Position numbers and translations under genes: made by a program | Shown here: one piece after another, positions 22,798-34,680 of the stretch | Layout: each line of letters starts with the position of its first letter | Numbering within the stretch: the stretch's first letter is position 1 | The notes under the pieces: generated by a model | What the model was told of the DNA's origin: nothing | Seen by the model: the letters and a program-made list of their open reading frames with translations, nothing else | Database searches by the model: none | From: Apiosordaria backusii | Taxonomy: Eukaryota; Ascomycota; Sordariomycetes; Sordariales; Lasiosphaeriaceae | NCBI GenBank assembly: GCA_030549205.1 | Contig: JAUKTV010000002.1 | Coordinates: 3,162,001-3,226,000 of the forward strand | Reading direction: 5' to 3' | DNA length: 64,000 nucleotides

Positions 22798-24502
22798 AGA
22801 TGCTACATAGGGTGGCATGGACCTGTTAACTTTCCGCAGTTATGTATGAAGCTTAGGCTGATAGTACTTGAAGCTTAGAATAACAATCCACGATGCTCGG
22901 GTAGATTCCAATGATGCTCGGGTTGATAGTTGGAAATACTTAGGTGGATGAGTACAGCTTACACTTGCTTTAAACCCTTTAAACAGGGGATAGAAATGAA
23001 CTTAATATTATCTTCAAGGTAGGATCATGCCAGTGGGATGTTGGGATAGAGTCTCTTAACCACCATCTATCCAAGTGTTGCCTGTTTTTGACCCGAGTAT
23101 AGACTGTCGTGTACTGTGTATAATGAAAGTCTGGATCAAGTCTATGAGATGTCTAGATAACGTCTTCTAATCATTATCAACCCGAGCTTTGTCAGTCTAC
23201 AACTTAAGTGTTTTCTATCTACAATCTTAGCTTTATCGTTGTTTATCCCAGTGTAAAAAAATGACTGTCTGAGATTCATAAGGGTTTTAAATCTTTAGAA
23301 TATATACACCATCACACCTAAGAGGGCCCATCCTCCCTTTATTTACCTTATGTGTCTTGATAGCTCTCTTGACTCTTAAATAACGGTGCAAACTACCCCA
23401 AAGGTTATTGTTTCTGTCTTCATATCACCGCTCATCATATTCCCCTTTAAGTAACTGCCAGTCCGCCAATTGAAAGTACTCTCTACACCTTGTGTGTTTA
23501 TGTAAAGATGAAGCCCGTTCTCCTTTATTAGTTAACTCTTAAGTCAAGAGAAGACCAATAAAAGTTGGCTGGAGTCTTTAAAGTTAAGATAAAAGACTCT
23601 TACGGCTCAGACGGGCAGTATGAAAGGCTCGGGCTGAGTATAAAGGATGTACGGACAAAAAGTATACACAGATAGGATAAGAGACTATAGAAGCTTAGGC
23701 TGAGAGTAAATACAGCTCGGGTTAACTATGAAGGGTGCTTACTTAGACTAGAGGTGTATCAAGCCAGATATAAGGCGTTCATAGCTTAGACTAGCAGTAG
23801 GTTGAAGCTCGTGTTCAGTGTAAGGGATCTTCAGATTGTTTTAAGATAGATATATACTAAGGCTTAGACTTAAATAACACTATGGTTGCAGACAAAGGAT
23901 GGCTGATACATTAGAGCTTAGATAGACAACATTTGGTGCACAGGTATAGGTTGATGGAGGTGAAAGACAGGTCCTTTTGATTAATGTGGTTGATGTGGTT
24001 GATGTGGTTGATGTGATATTAGTGAAGATCCAGAGGTAGCTAGATAATCAGAAAGAAAAAACATAAGCTGAGGCAATATATAACCATGATATTAAAAGAC
24101 TCTTGTCAAATATAATTCCAGGCCTCCGGTCTAAGTCTAAGGCATCGCTGTTGATCGTCCAAAAGCGTCGGTGTCAAAAAAAGGGCCGCCTAATCAAAAT
24201 ATATCATAGCGGCTGGTAAATGTTACCCGTTACTTGTCTCCTCTCTGGAAATTTTGTACACGAACGCATTTGTCCGTTCGCATTTTTCCGGCTAACGACT
24301 TTTTCCAGGAGCCGCCTTGTTCGCATCGTCCTCAGAGAACCACATCGCCGAGCCTGAAGAACAGCATCATCACATGACTTGGACCTCCCCTGGTATTGTT
24401 GAACATTCAGGCATTATTATTGTGCGAGCAGTATTTCATCTTACAAAAACCAAATGGTACAAAGAAACAGAATAATACACCCACCCCCGCCCCCAGATCT
24501 CC
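22798..24502. repeat. Gene-free AT-rich stretch with scattered AGCTYRGATT cores
   Basis: Cores such as GAAGCTTAGGCTGA, AGCTCGGGTTAA and GGCTCGGGCTGAG recur between 22850 and 23940 in plus orientation, and ATCTACAATCTTAGCTTT-like copies near 23210-23240 in the opposite one. A 10-bp TGTGGTTGAT unit is repeated about three times near 23985-24015. No gene seen; the last ~100 bases are 3' flank of the acyltransferase. Confidence 0.5.
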
Positions 24503-26129
24503 CTATTCCTTCACAGTACACACCCCCTCCACCCACCTCGCAAACCTCACAACCGGGGCATCCACCCCTCTCCAAAACACATCCGACACCCAAATCACAG
24601 CCGGGACGATCACCACCGCCGCAAGCCCAAACCCCAAGTTATACATCCCCTCCGTCTCCACCCCCGTCACCCTCGTCCAGACAAATCTCTCCACCGCATA
24701 CCCAAAGGTATGCAGCACCGGCCCATGCATCAGGTACATCGCATAGCTAATCCTCCCCAGATACTGCACCGGCCCCCAAGTGAAAACCCCCTGCCACCCC
24801 TTACTCCTCCCCACAGCAAGCACAAACAGCGCCGCCCCCAAGCTCTGGTAGTATCTATACCTCTCCTCCTCCACCCACCAACCCGGTATCATGCTCGTGA
24901 GCATCACCCACCCAGGCGTGGTCTCACTCCCCTGATCAGGCTGGGACATGAAAAACAATCCCAATATACTCAACCCCACCCACCACCACGATCCCTTTTT
25001 CTCCCCCCTATCCCTCCCTTGTTGATGAACATCCACCTCCGCCAACCCACCCCCCCACAAAAACAACATCACCTCCCACCTCCCACTCCCAAAACAATAC
25101 CCCATCACCCCCATCACCCCCACCCACCTCACCACTTGCTTCACCCTCCCCAACCCCATCATCACCAAAAAAAGCATCATACTCGCCCTAAACTCAACTG
25201 GTATCGTCCACAAGTGCACATCCATCCTCGTCAACCCGCCAAACACCTCCCAGTCCCACGCATGGACAAACTCCCCTGTTCCCTTTATCCAATCCCCTAC
25301 TTGCTCCGCAGTGGTATTCAGCGCTTTGTAATGCGTCTCTTGAACATTTCTAATGTACCGCTCGTCGTGGGCGAACGAGTCAGTGTTGGTGTAAGCCCCA
25401 AGCCGGACGAGGATGACAATGAATAGGGTGGAAATGGCAGGGGGAGGAAGAGGCGGAGGCCGCGGCGGAAGATGAGGCTGGAGAGGGTGGAAGAGAAGGC
25501 GGGGTGGTTGTGAGAGGATAAAAGGGTGAGGGGTTTGAGAGATAAAGCGTAGCCGGAGATGACGAAGAAGACTGCTACCATGGGGGGACCGGAGTAGAGG
25601 AGGCGGAGGAAGGGGAGTTTTAGGGGTGGTGGTGGTTGGGTTGGTAGGGGTTCGGGGGAAGAGTGGTGTTGTAGTAAGTGGACTCGTTATACGGTCCTGA
25701 GTCTGACCAGTCTGACCAGCCGTCATCGTCGGGGGATGGTGGTGGGGGGATATATCCATATCCTGTGGCGATGGTGTAGCATGTGTAGAGGTAGTGACAG
25801 AAGAACACAAACAGTGCGGCTAGGCCACGGATGCCGTCGAGGTAGGCGGTGGGAGATTTTGGTGTTGGAGAGACAAAGCCTGGTTGGAGGAAGGAGGGTA
25901 GTAAGAAAATAAAGGTGCGTTTGAGGAGCGATCGTGGTGGGTGTTGTCGTGGTGGGTGTTGTCGTGGTGGGAGTGGTGATGGTGGCGGGAGGGAGAAGCG
26001 AGGGTCGCTGTTTTCGAGGTCAGGGATGAACTTTTCTGTTTCGTCGAAGGATGAAGATGATGACGATGATGATGACGAGGAAGGGAGGCTCAGGGTTTCC
26101 TGGCATGTGAGGGGGGTGTAGCCCGTCAT
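24503..26129 (-). CDS. Acyltransferase-3 family membrane protein, two apparent single-base frameshifts
   Basis: The N-terminal frame starts at 26129 with a poly-Ser tract and a Pro-rich cytosolic segment, then TAYLDGIRGLAALFVFFCHY, the family-defining first transmembrane segment. The frame shifts at a 4-base G run (plus strand 25623-25626; C on the coding strand), giving PFLRLLYSGPPMVAVFFVIS and GYALSL. It shifts again at the 5-base G run 25440-25444, giving a third frame from IVILVRLGAYTNTD to VEGVCTVKE at 24503. That third frame holds several membrane spans, and GRISYAMYLMHGPVLH with a conserved His. Adding one C at each site yields one continuous ~540-residue protein. There is no usable GT donor or AG acceptor across the first break, so an intron does not explain it. 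Family members transfer acyl groups at membranes; the substrate is unknown. Confidence 0.8.
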
Positions 26130-27304
26130 TTTACTTTCTGTACCCGAGAAGAAAAGATAAAAAAAAGAAAAAGAAAAGACGGGTACAAAACCCAGAAGGC
26201 ACGGCGAGTTCGACCGGCCTCTGGTGAAAATGGTTTCTGTGAAGCAATATTCAATCGATGAGTAGAAGATTGATCACCACTTGTCTGACAAGAGAGCGAA
26301 AACACAGAAAGAAAATAATTGAGAGGGAGAGACAGATCGCATTGAGATGATATGAAGGCCCCCAAAATAACCCAACCTCTTGCCATCCCGAGAGAAAAAG
26401 GGGGCTAACGAAGACGAAACGGTGGCTAGCATCTAGCGTCAACTTTCACCATCGTCACCAACAGCTATACCGTTCCAGCGGTTATTTTCGGTTCCTGGCG
26501 TTCATCCGAGATGCCTTTGCAGTGCAGGTCTAGAGTTGCCACCTGAGGGCCATGCTGAGAGGTGTTCATGATGAGGCCTTCTTTCGGAAAGGAATCGTGA
26601 GAGAAAACCTGCCCAGATCATGGTCGTGGTACCTCGTGTCACTTCGCTCCTAAAGGTGAACATTATCCACTGCCTTCGAAAGTAGATCCAGGTTTGCTGT
26701 CGACTACCAGCCCATCCCCATCCCAGTCTCTTGGACAACAAGGCCCGAAGAGCGAGGACAGAATAAGGTTTACCAGCCCAGGGGCAGGGGCGTGAACGTT
26801 CAACCAAACGATCGGGTCGCCCCACCGTTGTTCCTCAGACCCACATCCCGACCACCCATTCTCCCCCTTGTTCCACTGCCGCCCGATCCAGAGCCTGGGG
26901 AACTGGATCGGGCATTCCAAGCCTTACCCAAGGAATCCAGACTTCTCATCAGAAACTTTGCCTCGTGGCCAGCCCGGGTGTTCAAGACATACAAAGTCTT
27001 GCCCGCCATCCTCCGAATGATCTGTCATCAGCATTAACCAAAATCTCACACACGAAGCAGAACGCTACCCAAAAACGCAGAGAAGGGATATAAATAACAT
27101 TGTCAGTGCGCCCGCGGCCAAAGGCGCGTCTAGGATCGGGCGTGCTGCTCCAAACATAGAACCTATGCAACTCCTCACCCGTAGAAATACTAAGTTTTTG
27201 GTATACGTCATGGCCATGATAACCTCCGGCTCTAAAAAATTCATATGCTCCCAAAAACGCCCATAACACCATGCCGTCCCCTGTATATATAATCTCAAAC
27301 CCGC
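26130..27304. other. Intergenic, no gene seen
   Basis: Upstream of the acyltransferase and downstream of the ALA dehydratase gene. Open frames on both strands overlap one another without protein-like composition. Confidence 0.45.
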
Positions 27305-28520
27305 TCAGTTTGTCAGCCAGTCAAGGAATTCTGGTGTAAAGTAGCTGATAATGATGGTAGCTCCCGCCCTGAGGATGCCCTCTGTGCTCTCAAACGCCAT
27401 GGCCTTGAGGTCGAAAACTCCAGCCTTGGCCGCCGCGTGAATCATGGCAAACTCGCCGCTGACCTGGTAGGCCGCAATGGGCAGGTCCTTGCCGAGCTCC
27501 TTGGCATCGCTAATGACGTCCAGGTACTGACTAGCTGGCTTGACCATGATGATGTCGGCTCCCTCGCTGATATCGCGGATGATGGCGCGACGAGCAAGGC
27601 CGCGACCTCCAGGTGGAAGCTGGTAGCATCTACGGTCACCAAACGAAGGCGCCGAGCCAGCAGCATCGCGGAATGGTCCGTACAGACATCCAGAGAACTT
27701 GGCGGCATACGACATCAGTGTCACATTGTGCACAATACCCTCCTCGATCAACTTGAGCTTGATAGCCCGGATCCGACCATCGTTCATATCTGAAGGCGCA
27801 ACGCAGTGAGCGCCAGCCCGAGCGTACGAAACGGCGACGTCGGAGATACGGTCAACCGACAGCTGGTTGTTCAGACTGCCATCGTCCCTCAAAATACCAC
27901 AATGCCCGTGGGAAGTGTACTCGCATAGGCAGACGTCGGCAACGATGTAGAGGTGGGGGAATCTTTGCCGCAGAAGCTGAATGCTGCGAATGACAGGACC
28001 CTGCGGATCATCGGCCGAGGTGCCGAGTGCGTCCTTGGTTCCTGGCAGCAATGGCACACCAAACAGAATGACGGAACGGAGACCCTTCTGGACGAGCGGT
28101 TCGAGGTACGGGATGAGCTTGTTGACACCGCGGCGGTATTGGCCCGGAAGCGAGGGAATGAGGACCTCCTCATCGTCTTGATCGGACACGAAAAGGGGGT
28201 AGATGAGCATGGACTGAGAAACACAACTGTCAGCTGATGTTTGTGGGGACAAGCAATCCCAAAAGGCGCACCTTGGTCAATTGGCGCTCGGCCTGCCATG
28301 ACCGCGCAAGGGGATGGCTGTAACCAGCATGCAGCTGGCTCGAGATATCACCAGAAATGCTGACGCTTGTGGCAGCAGTGCTGGCGTATGACATGGCTCT
28401 CGAGATGTGCGATGTGCGGGAAGCGGCATCGTTGACGGTCGAGACAGAGGCGTCGCCTCGTCTGCGCGGTGCGCTAGAGTCGCGGAGGGTCAAGTCCTGG
28501 ACGAGGCTCGAGAAAGACAT
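27305..28520 (-). CDS. HEM2: Delta-aminolevulinic acid dehydratase (porphobilinogen synthase)
   Basis: Exon 1 (28520-28272) and exon 2 (28213-27305) give 385 residues. The intron has donor GTGCGC and acceptor TTTCTCAG, with CAGCTGAC as branch region. Exon 2 holds the family signatures: DVCLCEYTSHGHC (zinc-binding cysteines, about residues 176-188), APSDMNDGR, YAAKFSGCLYGPFRDAAGS with the first active-site Lys (about 254), and DIIMVKPASQYLD with the Schiff-base Lys (about 305). The enzyme condenses two 5-aminolevulinate molecules to porphobilinogen, the second step of haem synthesis, in the cytosol. The N-terminal ~70 residues are Ser/Thr-rich and extend beyond the bacterial enzyme. Confidence 0.97.
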
Positions 28521-29737
28521 TTTGAATGTTGGCTGCAGAAACGTGTGGCAAAATTTGATGAGGATTTGAGAAAGAGCGCAAGTGGGCTATCGATCGAAAA
28601 GCGCCGCGAGTCAATCAAGTTTGTGCGCGGCACCAGAGGGCTTCGGCCGTAGTTGAAGGATTCTTGAGATCGAAACGTATTCACTCAGAACGACCACCAA
28701 TTGAGCTGTCAGGGGCCGAGCCGCGGGAGTTGTATGCAGGAGGGAAAGACGTCGGTTGGCCGCGATGCGACAGTGATTGATGACTGGATTTTTGGGGCGG
28801 GTTGGAAGGGTCCGCCGTTTTCCTCGCAGGCTCAGCAGTGCATGAATTGGCAGTCAGTCGATCGGTAGGTCAGGGCAACATCCGGAGCAAGAGGAGGAAG
28901 GGCGCAATCTGTATATAAATGAGAAAAAAGTCGCCTCCGGAAATCAGGGCCCGAGGCGGGATCAGGAAAGCGAACACCGAAGAAGTTGCGCTCTTCAGAA
29001 GCAGGTGACTGTGACCGTTTGGGGCGCGATGCCCCAATCTGGTTTCGTGGTGCTCGGCCTCGGAAGTCTGGCGGGGTTGCTCCACTCGGCTCTTCTCCTG
29101 CTCCAATTCGCCAATCAGCACACGAAGATTTCAAACTGTTGGCGGAAGGGCTGGACCCACTTTGCTGAGGTAATCGCCATTTACCACTTGATGGCAACAC
29201 TTCTTGTGTGCTTCGGCCCCTCCAGAGCCTCGGTTTCTGCAGTAAGATATGCAGTGAAACTCCAAACCTTTTCAAGTTCGACCTGTCTGTTGGGGACTCA
29301 TGCAAATGTATTATGAAGCTGACCCCTTTGATTCAAGATACAAAAGATACAAGGGGAACGCGCGCCACTTTGCGAGCAAATCGATTACGGTGCACCTTTT
29401 CCACCGAGGAAGGTCAAGTGAGGATCTCACGATTACTTTTACAGTTTAGGGCGCCGTCGGGGGTTCAGGGGCTCGGAACAGCTCACAATCCCCATTTGCA
29501 CATATGGTATCAAGAAGGGTTTTGATCTCGTTGATGATTATGTGTAGATACATTGCAAAATAGAAACAAGTTGAATCCAATTATTACACAAAAGACATTG
29601 GTATCATATACTCCCACTCCCACTTCCTATTCCTGCCATCATCCACATCATTATATCCCATTACTTCGTCTTCACAACCTGCTCACTCTCACAGCCTGCT
29701 ACCTCGCCTCAACCACAACTCATTAACGTACTACCCC
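28521..29737. other. Intergenic, no gene seen
   Basis: Promoter of the ALA dehydratase gene and 3' flank of the SUR7-type gene. Nothing else recognised. Confidence 0.45.
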
Positions 29738-30655
29738 TTAAAACCAACGTCTCCTCCTGGGCGCAACGGGCGTCCCATAATCAGTCGCAGGAACCTCGCC
29801 CTTGACGGCTCTCTTACGCTCCCGTCTCTTGTGCAAGCGGCCACTGCAGCAGCTGAAGAACACCACCACAGCCCCAATCAAACTCAACACCGCCGCAGCA
29901 AGAGTCATCCAAGCCGCATTGTCATAATAGACCCTCTCGACCTGCAAGCCGAGGGTGTCATCATCGTCGCTATCCCATCCGTTGCTGAGGTTGCTCCGGA
30001 CAATGCCAAACAAGACAAAGTCGATGATACATGTCACAGCAGTGATGATGAATGCGAACAGGGCGACGAGACTGGCGAGCAATGACCCAACCATGCCAGC
30101 TCCGAGGGCCAGGATGAAGGCCAAGAAGTTGAACCCAGCAGCAATAGGGTGGAGGACCATGGCCTTGGTCAACGCGCGAGAGGTGCTCTCAGAGTTGTCA
30201 GAGTAGAACTGCCCGAAGGTCTGGTCGGGTGAGAAGTTGGGGTTGCCGCTCTGCCCACGGTTGGGGCCGACAAGGTCCTCAATGATGCCCAGAGGGGAAT
30301 AGCCGAGACGACGGGGACATTGGCCGCTGTTTTAATCGTGTTAGTTATGTACCCTGGCTTGGTGCCTGTGAGTGTCATAAGAGAAGTGGACTTACCCAAG
30401 AACATCATTCAAGCAGTATCCAAAGACACCAAAGGTAACCGACGGGTCGTTGCCAGTTCTCCCGCTCTCTCCATCATCGAAATCGGGCAAGAAGTTGAAG
30501 TTTCCGCCATTGTTGACGTTGCTAGATGGGAGCTCAACTTTGAGAAGAGCGATGGATCGGACGACGGGCGCCGAGATACAGCTTATCACCAATAAAACGG
30601 TGGCTGCAAACAGCAGGAAGGTGCCGAAGTGGTGGATGAAGCCTGTACGAGCCAT
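29738..30655 (-). CDS. SUR7/PalI family four-span membrane protein
   Basis: Exon 1 (30655-30396) and exon 2 (30326-29738) give 282 residues. The intron has donor GTAAGT and acceptor AAACAG. Exon 1 starts MARTGFIHHFGTFLLFAATV, a first membrane span without a long cytosolic tail. A large extracellular loop (about residues 35-135) contains FGVFGYCLNDVLGGQCPRRL, matching the Gly-Tyr-Cys-...-Cys pattern of SUR7/PalI proteins. Three more spans follow (about 142-165, 168-195 and 225-248), then a basic tail with KRRERKR and RRRRWF. The family includes eisosome protein Sur7 and pH-sensing PalI/Rim9; this protein cannot be assigned to one branch from motifs alone. The plasma membrane is the likely location. 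Confidence 0.88.
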
Positions 30656-31879
30656 CTTGAAATCAGATATAAGTGGGCTGTTGCTCGCGTGGCTGCTGGC
30701 GAATAAACACAAAAAACAGAGTCGTTCGTCTGATGATAGAATGGAACAAATTCCCAACGACACAAAACGGCAGGAATGTCCCCTTCTTGTATCAACCATT
30801 CACCCATCCGATACCATGCCTTCGTTCGTCTGAGACAGGCCTGTCCTTCCAAGGAATAGCGAGGTCGACGTCATCAGCTGCCCAGCCCTGATCGCCCACC
30901 TCCTCAGCCATGCGGTGAACCGTTCCCGCCCATCGCATCACGGGAAATCGGCAAGGGCTTTTAACACACCTTGGCCAACCAGAGAAAAGCCCAGCATCTT
31001 CTGCTGTGTGTCTCGGAAAGTGTGGTTGTGGAGGTGTGTGATTGGCGATCGGGCTGATGACGTAGCAAAATCCGGGGCTGTGTCACATTGGTCTTGGCAC
31101 TTGACCTTCTTTCGCAATGGACTCTTGGCGGATGCAAGGCCCTGTTTTGGGCTGCCATCTGATTTTTGACTGGGTTGATGGGTGAGATCATGTCTGTGAT
31201 GAAGTTTGAACAGGCTTGTTGCTTGGGCGATGCCATCTTCAAACCAGGTACCAATGCAGGGACTACGCTAGGGAAAGGGCACCTCATCACCCACCAAACC
31301 ATTAGCCGACATTAATTCAGTCATGACTTTTCCTGCATTTCCTTCTGTGATAATTCTACCAGTTTGCAGGTGGATAGATGAGCCACAGTTCCATGACTTG
31401 ATGCCACGCGTTCCTCAGGGCAGGTTGGGGACAGCCACAACGAATATCCGTATCTCGCGTCTCATTAGCAGCCAAAAATAACTATCACCCCTCAAAGCCC
31501 CGGGTTGTCATCAACTAGCCCAGATCGGCTAAGGTGTGTAGATTTCCATGATAGATCAAAACCACAACTTTTAAAACTTCACAGCTTCGAAAGAAAAGAG
31601 CGGTCACCCACAACAAGCGTATTACCCAAGGTACCTCAACGGTCCAATGCTCGGATAATATCAACCAAAGCTAATGGGAGGTCTCACACCTACCACCTAA
31701 GGTACATAAGTCGGAATAATAAAGCCCTCTCTGCTTTTCTTCATCCTCCATTACCCATCCTCTGCCACTCATCCAAGAAAGTTAAAGGTCAGACACCTTA
31801 CTTTAGCAACTGATGAACGGAAGGTCCAACTGTACAAGCAAATATGAGCCAGCTATGAAACGCATGTCTAAATTAGATT
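30656..31879. other. Promoter of the SUR7 gene, then intergenic
   Basis: No convincing gene. From about 31500 the base composition becomes AT-richer and begins the repeat island. Confidence 0.45.
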
Positions 31880-32290
31880 TCTTGTCCAAACTGGACTTCT
31901 GGTCTAGGTGGGACTCTGATCTAGTGAACCTCTGGCCCAAAATAAACCACCGTCTTGTCTAAAAGGAGGCCTCTTTTAGATAAAGCCCTCGTCTAGATGA
32001 AGCCCTTGTCTAGATGGAGTCCTTGTCTAGATGAAGTCCTTGTCTAGATGAAGCCCTCTCTAGACGAACTCCTTTCCAGATGACGTCCTCGTTTACTTGA
32101 ACCGCTTGTTAAATGAAGCCTTTGTTTAGATAAAGCTATGTTTAGACGAAGCCCTCGTCCAGATGAACCGTTCGTTAAATGAGGCCTTTGTCTAGATTAA
32201 GCCCTATCCAGATAAGCCTTCGACTCAGTACCTTAAACCGTTTGTTAAATGAAGCCCTGATAAACCGCATGTCTAAATAAACCGCTCTTT
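31880..32290 (+). repeat. Degenerate 17-bp minisatellite (TCTAGATGAAGYCCTTG type)
   Basis: About 14-20 units of 16-17 bp, best preserved at 31985-32070, where CTTGTCTAGATGAAG recurs in register. Toward 32280 the units drift to TTGTTAAATGAAGCC and TTTAGATAAAGC. There is no persistent reading frame, and the array is unrelated to the neighbouring repeats. Confidence 0.8.
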
Positions 32291-32610
32291 ACACCTTCCT
32301 TAGACTGAAAAGAATGAGTTCTTTGGGGGGTATCAAGCTCAGAGTATGGACAGCAAAAGTCTGTTATCTAAGCTTTTTTATATTCAGTCTAAGCTTTTTA
32401 CTGTGAAGATTGGCTGAGTTTTAACTTACACTGTTGACAGTCTGGCATAACCGAACTTTAATTTATTAAACGCTTTCATAGAACAAGCTATGATTACATA
32501 TAAACATTGTTTACTCAAGCCTTTATGTCTGTAAAGCTTTTTTAATAGTAAGATATTATTAACAGATGTTTAAAAGTCTTCGTCTTCTTCCGGCATCAAC
32601 TATCAACTAT

Positions 32611-32790
32611 CACAGCCATCAACCACTACAGCCATCAACCACCACAGCCATCAACCACCACAGCCATCAACCACCACAGCGGATGGCCACCACACCCGTC
32701 AACCACCACACCCGTCAACCACCACACCCGTCAACCACCACACCCATCGATTACCACAGCCATCATCAACACAGCCATCATCATCACATG
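32611..32790 (+). repeat. 15-bp minisatellite CACAGCCATCAACCA and CACACCCGTCAACCA variants
   Basis: About eleven units. The first half carries the CACAGCCATCAACCA variant and the second half CACACCCGTCAACCA, so variants are grouped, as expected from local amplification. Since 15 is a multiple of 3, a frame stays open (32566-32799, His/Gln/Pro/Thr repeats), but I do not consider it a gene. Confidence 0.8.
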
Positions 32791-32869
32791 CATAAATAAA
32801 AGGACACACCCTCCCCTTCTTTATTACATCTTTTCCTATCTTTACTAACCTCTTTAAGCACATAAGGCC

Positions 32870-33030
32870 TGGATGGTCAAGAGCTTAAAGCTCAGATAAA
32901 TGAGATAAACGGCAGCTTAAAGCTCGGATTGTAGACAGCAAAAGGACATAATCTAAGCTCTTACTGTCCAAAATCTGGCCCAATCCGAGCTTATTTTAGA
33001 CAGTAAAAGCTCAGATTACTTTAAAAAGGC
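32870..33030. repeat. Facing copies of the 22-bp AGCTYRGATT family
   Basis: AAAGCTCAGATAAATGAG and AAAGCTCGGATTGTAGACAG (plus orientation) are followed by ATAATCTAAGCTCTTACTG and CCAATCCGAGCTTATTTTAG (minus orientation), then AAAAGCTCAGATTA again. The facing copies could form an imperfect hairpin. Similar cores sit at 32360-32410. Confidence 0.6.
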
Positions 33031-33989
33031 CATCTTTTCCTTAAAGGCATACCTTTGTTAAGAGATTTTACCGCGCGCCCGCTCTACCCCAAGAGGCTCG
33101 AGGGTGGTTGACTGCACAGAAACTGGCGTCAGACCACGCCAACCGGTGAACCGAAGGCTACATGCACACTTTGGCACACTGAAGCCATCAAGAAGGAGGA
33201 AGCAAAGCTCTCATTGGAGGCATACCTTTGTGGGAAGATCTCGCCGCTCACCCGCCCTGGGTGCCTCAGGTGTGCCAGCAAGGATGGTCTGGCCTTTTCG
33301 GTGTGTGTTCGGTGCGCAACGAGGCAGCTGCCTTGGCCAACGAGGGCAATGAATGCCGCGAGGAACTCGTGATCCTGGTATGTGGTGTTGAAGGCAGAGG
33401 AGGATGTGGGTGCGTGGAGGAAGAGGAAGAGGGAGAGGGAGAGGAAGAGGGCGCAGGTCAGGCCAGATTGAGGGAACAGGCACACGGGCACACAAACCAA
33501 TTGGCCAACCGCACCACCGCACCACTCACCGCACCACACCCCGCGGGGTACCTCATCGCCGTCAATGCCATCCGATGTTTACTGCCCCACCTGCCAGCCA
33601 ACCCTCGCGCATGAGTGGCCGGTTTCGAGCCCTCCGGGCCGCTGCAGAGCAGCATTTTATCGCACAAAACGTTTTTTCGGTTTAAATGCATCAGACGACC
33701 CGCTTCATGCAACTATATCTCATCAAACATCTCCAAAAACGGTTGGTGTTGAGGTATTGTGGCCGCACGATAACGGAGCGCAGAGCATCACGGGCCATTC
33801 CCACCGTGGGATTCAATTGCCTGCACCTGGCAAGGGCCGCCAGGGGCATTTGAGGGCCGGTAATGGCGGTAAAGAGCTGCTGGAGGCTGTGGAAGGAGGT
33901 GCAAGCGGCAGTGGAAGAGCTGCAAGAGCTGCAAGCGCTGCAATTGTGAGGGAGTGGTGAGAGAGCGATGTGGTGTTGATACTTGATAT
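33031..33989. other. GC-richer part of the repeat island, no confident gene
   Basis: A ~40-bp segment starting GGCATACCTTTGT occurs at 33047 and again in diverged form at 33221. A minus-strand frame (33539-33129) has a hydrophobic start resembling a signal peptide (LFLSLSLFLFLHAPTSSSA), but I see no homologue or clear gene structure. It could be a relic. Confidence 0.35.
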
Positions 33990-34100
33990 TGATATCGATG
34001 CGGCTCAAAATGCCCCTGAGCCGTATCGATAAGATAAGCCTTATCGATTGGCAGAAAGTTCTTATCGATTGGGGAAGTGCTTATCGATTGGCAGAGTCTT
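33990..34100. repeat. Hairpin-forming ATCGAT segment and three CTTATCGATTGG repeats
   Basis: ATCGATGCGGCTCA (about 33994) is followed nine bases later by TGAGCCGTATCGAT, a 13-of-14 inverted match. CTTATCGATTGG then occurs three times between 34041 and 34095. A diverged copy (TTGATGCGGCTTAAGAGC, then TTTATTGATTGG) is at 36423-36482. Confidence 0.65.
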
Positions 34101-34207
34101 GGTGATGTGGTGATGATGTGGGGGCAAGTGATGGTGGGATGCACTTTGAGATGCATGTCGCTCGCGATCCCCTCATTGGCGGCGGCAAGGCCGATGCGGT
34201 AGGTGGT

Positions 34208-34267
34208 GGTGGTGCGGCTTGTGGTGGTGCGGCTTGTGGTGGTGCGGCTTGTGGTGGTGCGGCTTGT
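34208..34267 (+). repeat. Four perfect 15-bp units GGTGGTGCGGCTTGT
   Basis: Exact tandem copies at 34208, 34223, 34238 and 34253. The flank (GGCGGCAAGGCCGATGCGG, 34180-34198) has a diverged relative at 38265-38300. Perfect identity beside otherwise eroded repeats suggests recent expansion. Confidence 0.85.
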
Positions 34268-34557
34268 AGCACACTTCGTGATGCCCTCTCTTTCAAAGGT
34301 AGCGAGCTTGGCGATTCCCTCACTTTTGGCGACGGCGAGGCATCCCGTAGCCTCTGCGATACATTCTTTTTAATTGACGGTAAGGTCTTTTTTACTTTTC
34401 TCGCAAGTAAGCTGCCCCCTATTCGCAAATGCACATTTCTATCTCGATATATCAATTTATATTCTTATAAGAGAGGTAAATGCTGTATATAATAGTTGAA
34501 CAAGCCTCTTTACAGCTACATAATTTAATCATCTAGGCTTCTTATACTCTCAATCTA

Positions 34558-34680
34558 AGCTTTTATTTCTTTAATCCCAGCTTTTTCTGTCTTCTATCTT
34601 AGCTTTTAATGTCTTCTATCTAAGCCTTTAATATCCTCCATCCTGGCTTTTACTGTCTTTTATCCCAGCTTTTAATTTAC
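34558..34680 (-). repeat. Phased 22-bp minisatellite, best-preserved block of the dispersed family
   Basis: Units begin at 34558, 34579, 34601, 34623, 34645 and 34667, so the period is 21, 22, 22, 22, 22. Each starts AGCTTTT (or AGCCTTT/GGCTTTT) and ends TCTATCTT, TCTATCTA, CCATCCT or TTATCCC. On the opposite strand this reads as the AAAGCTNRGAT core seen elsewhere in the window. No coding potential. Confidence 0.85.

Noticed and set aside
32566..32799. 77-residue His/Gln/Pro ORF
   Set aside because: It is the reading frame of a 15-bp minisatellite, with no other sign of a gene.
33129..33539. Secreted-protein-like minus ORF in the repeat island
   Set aside because: A hydrophobic start is the only support; no introns, homologue or clean composition. 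Mentioned but not called.
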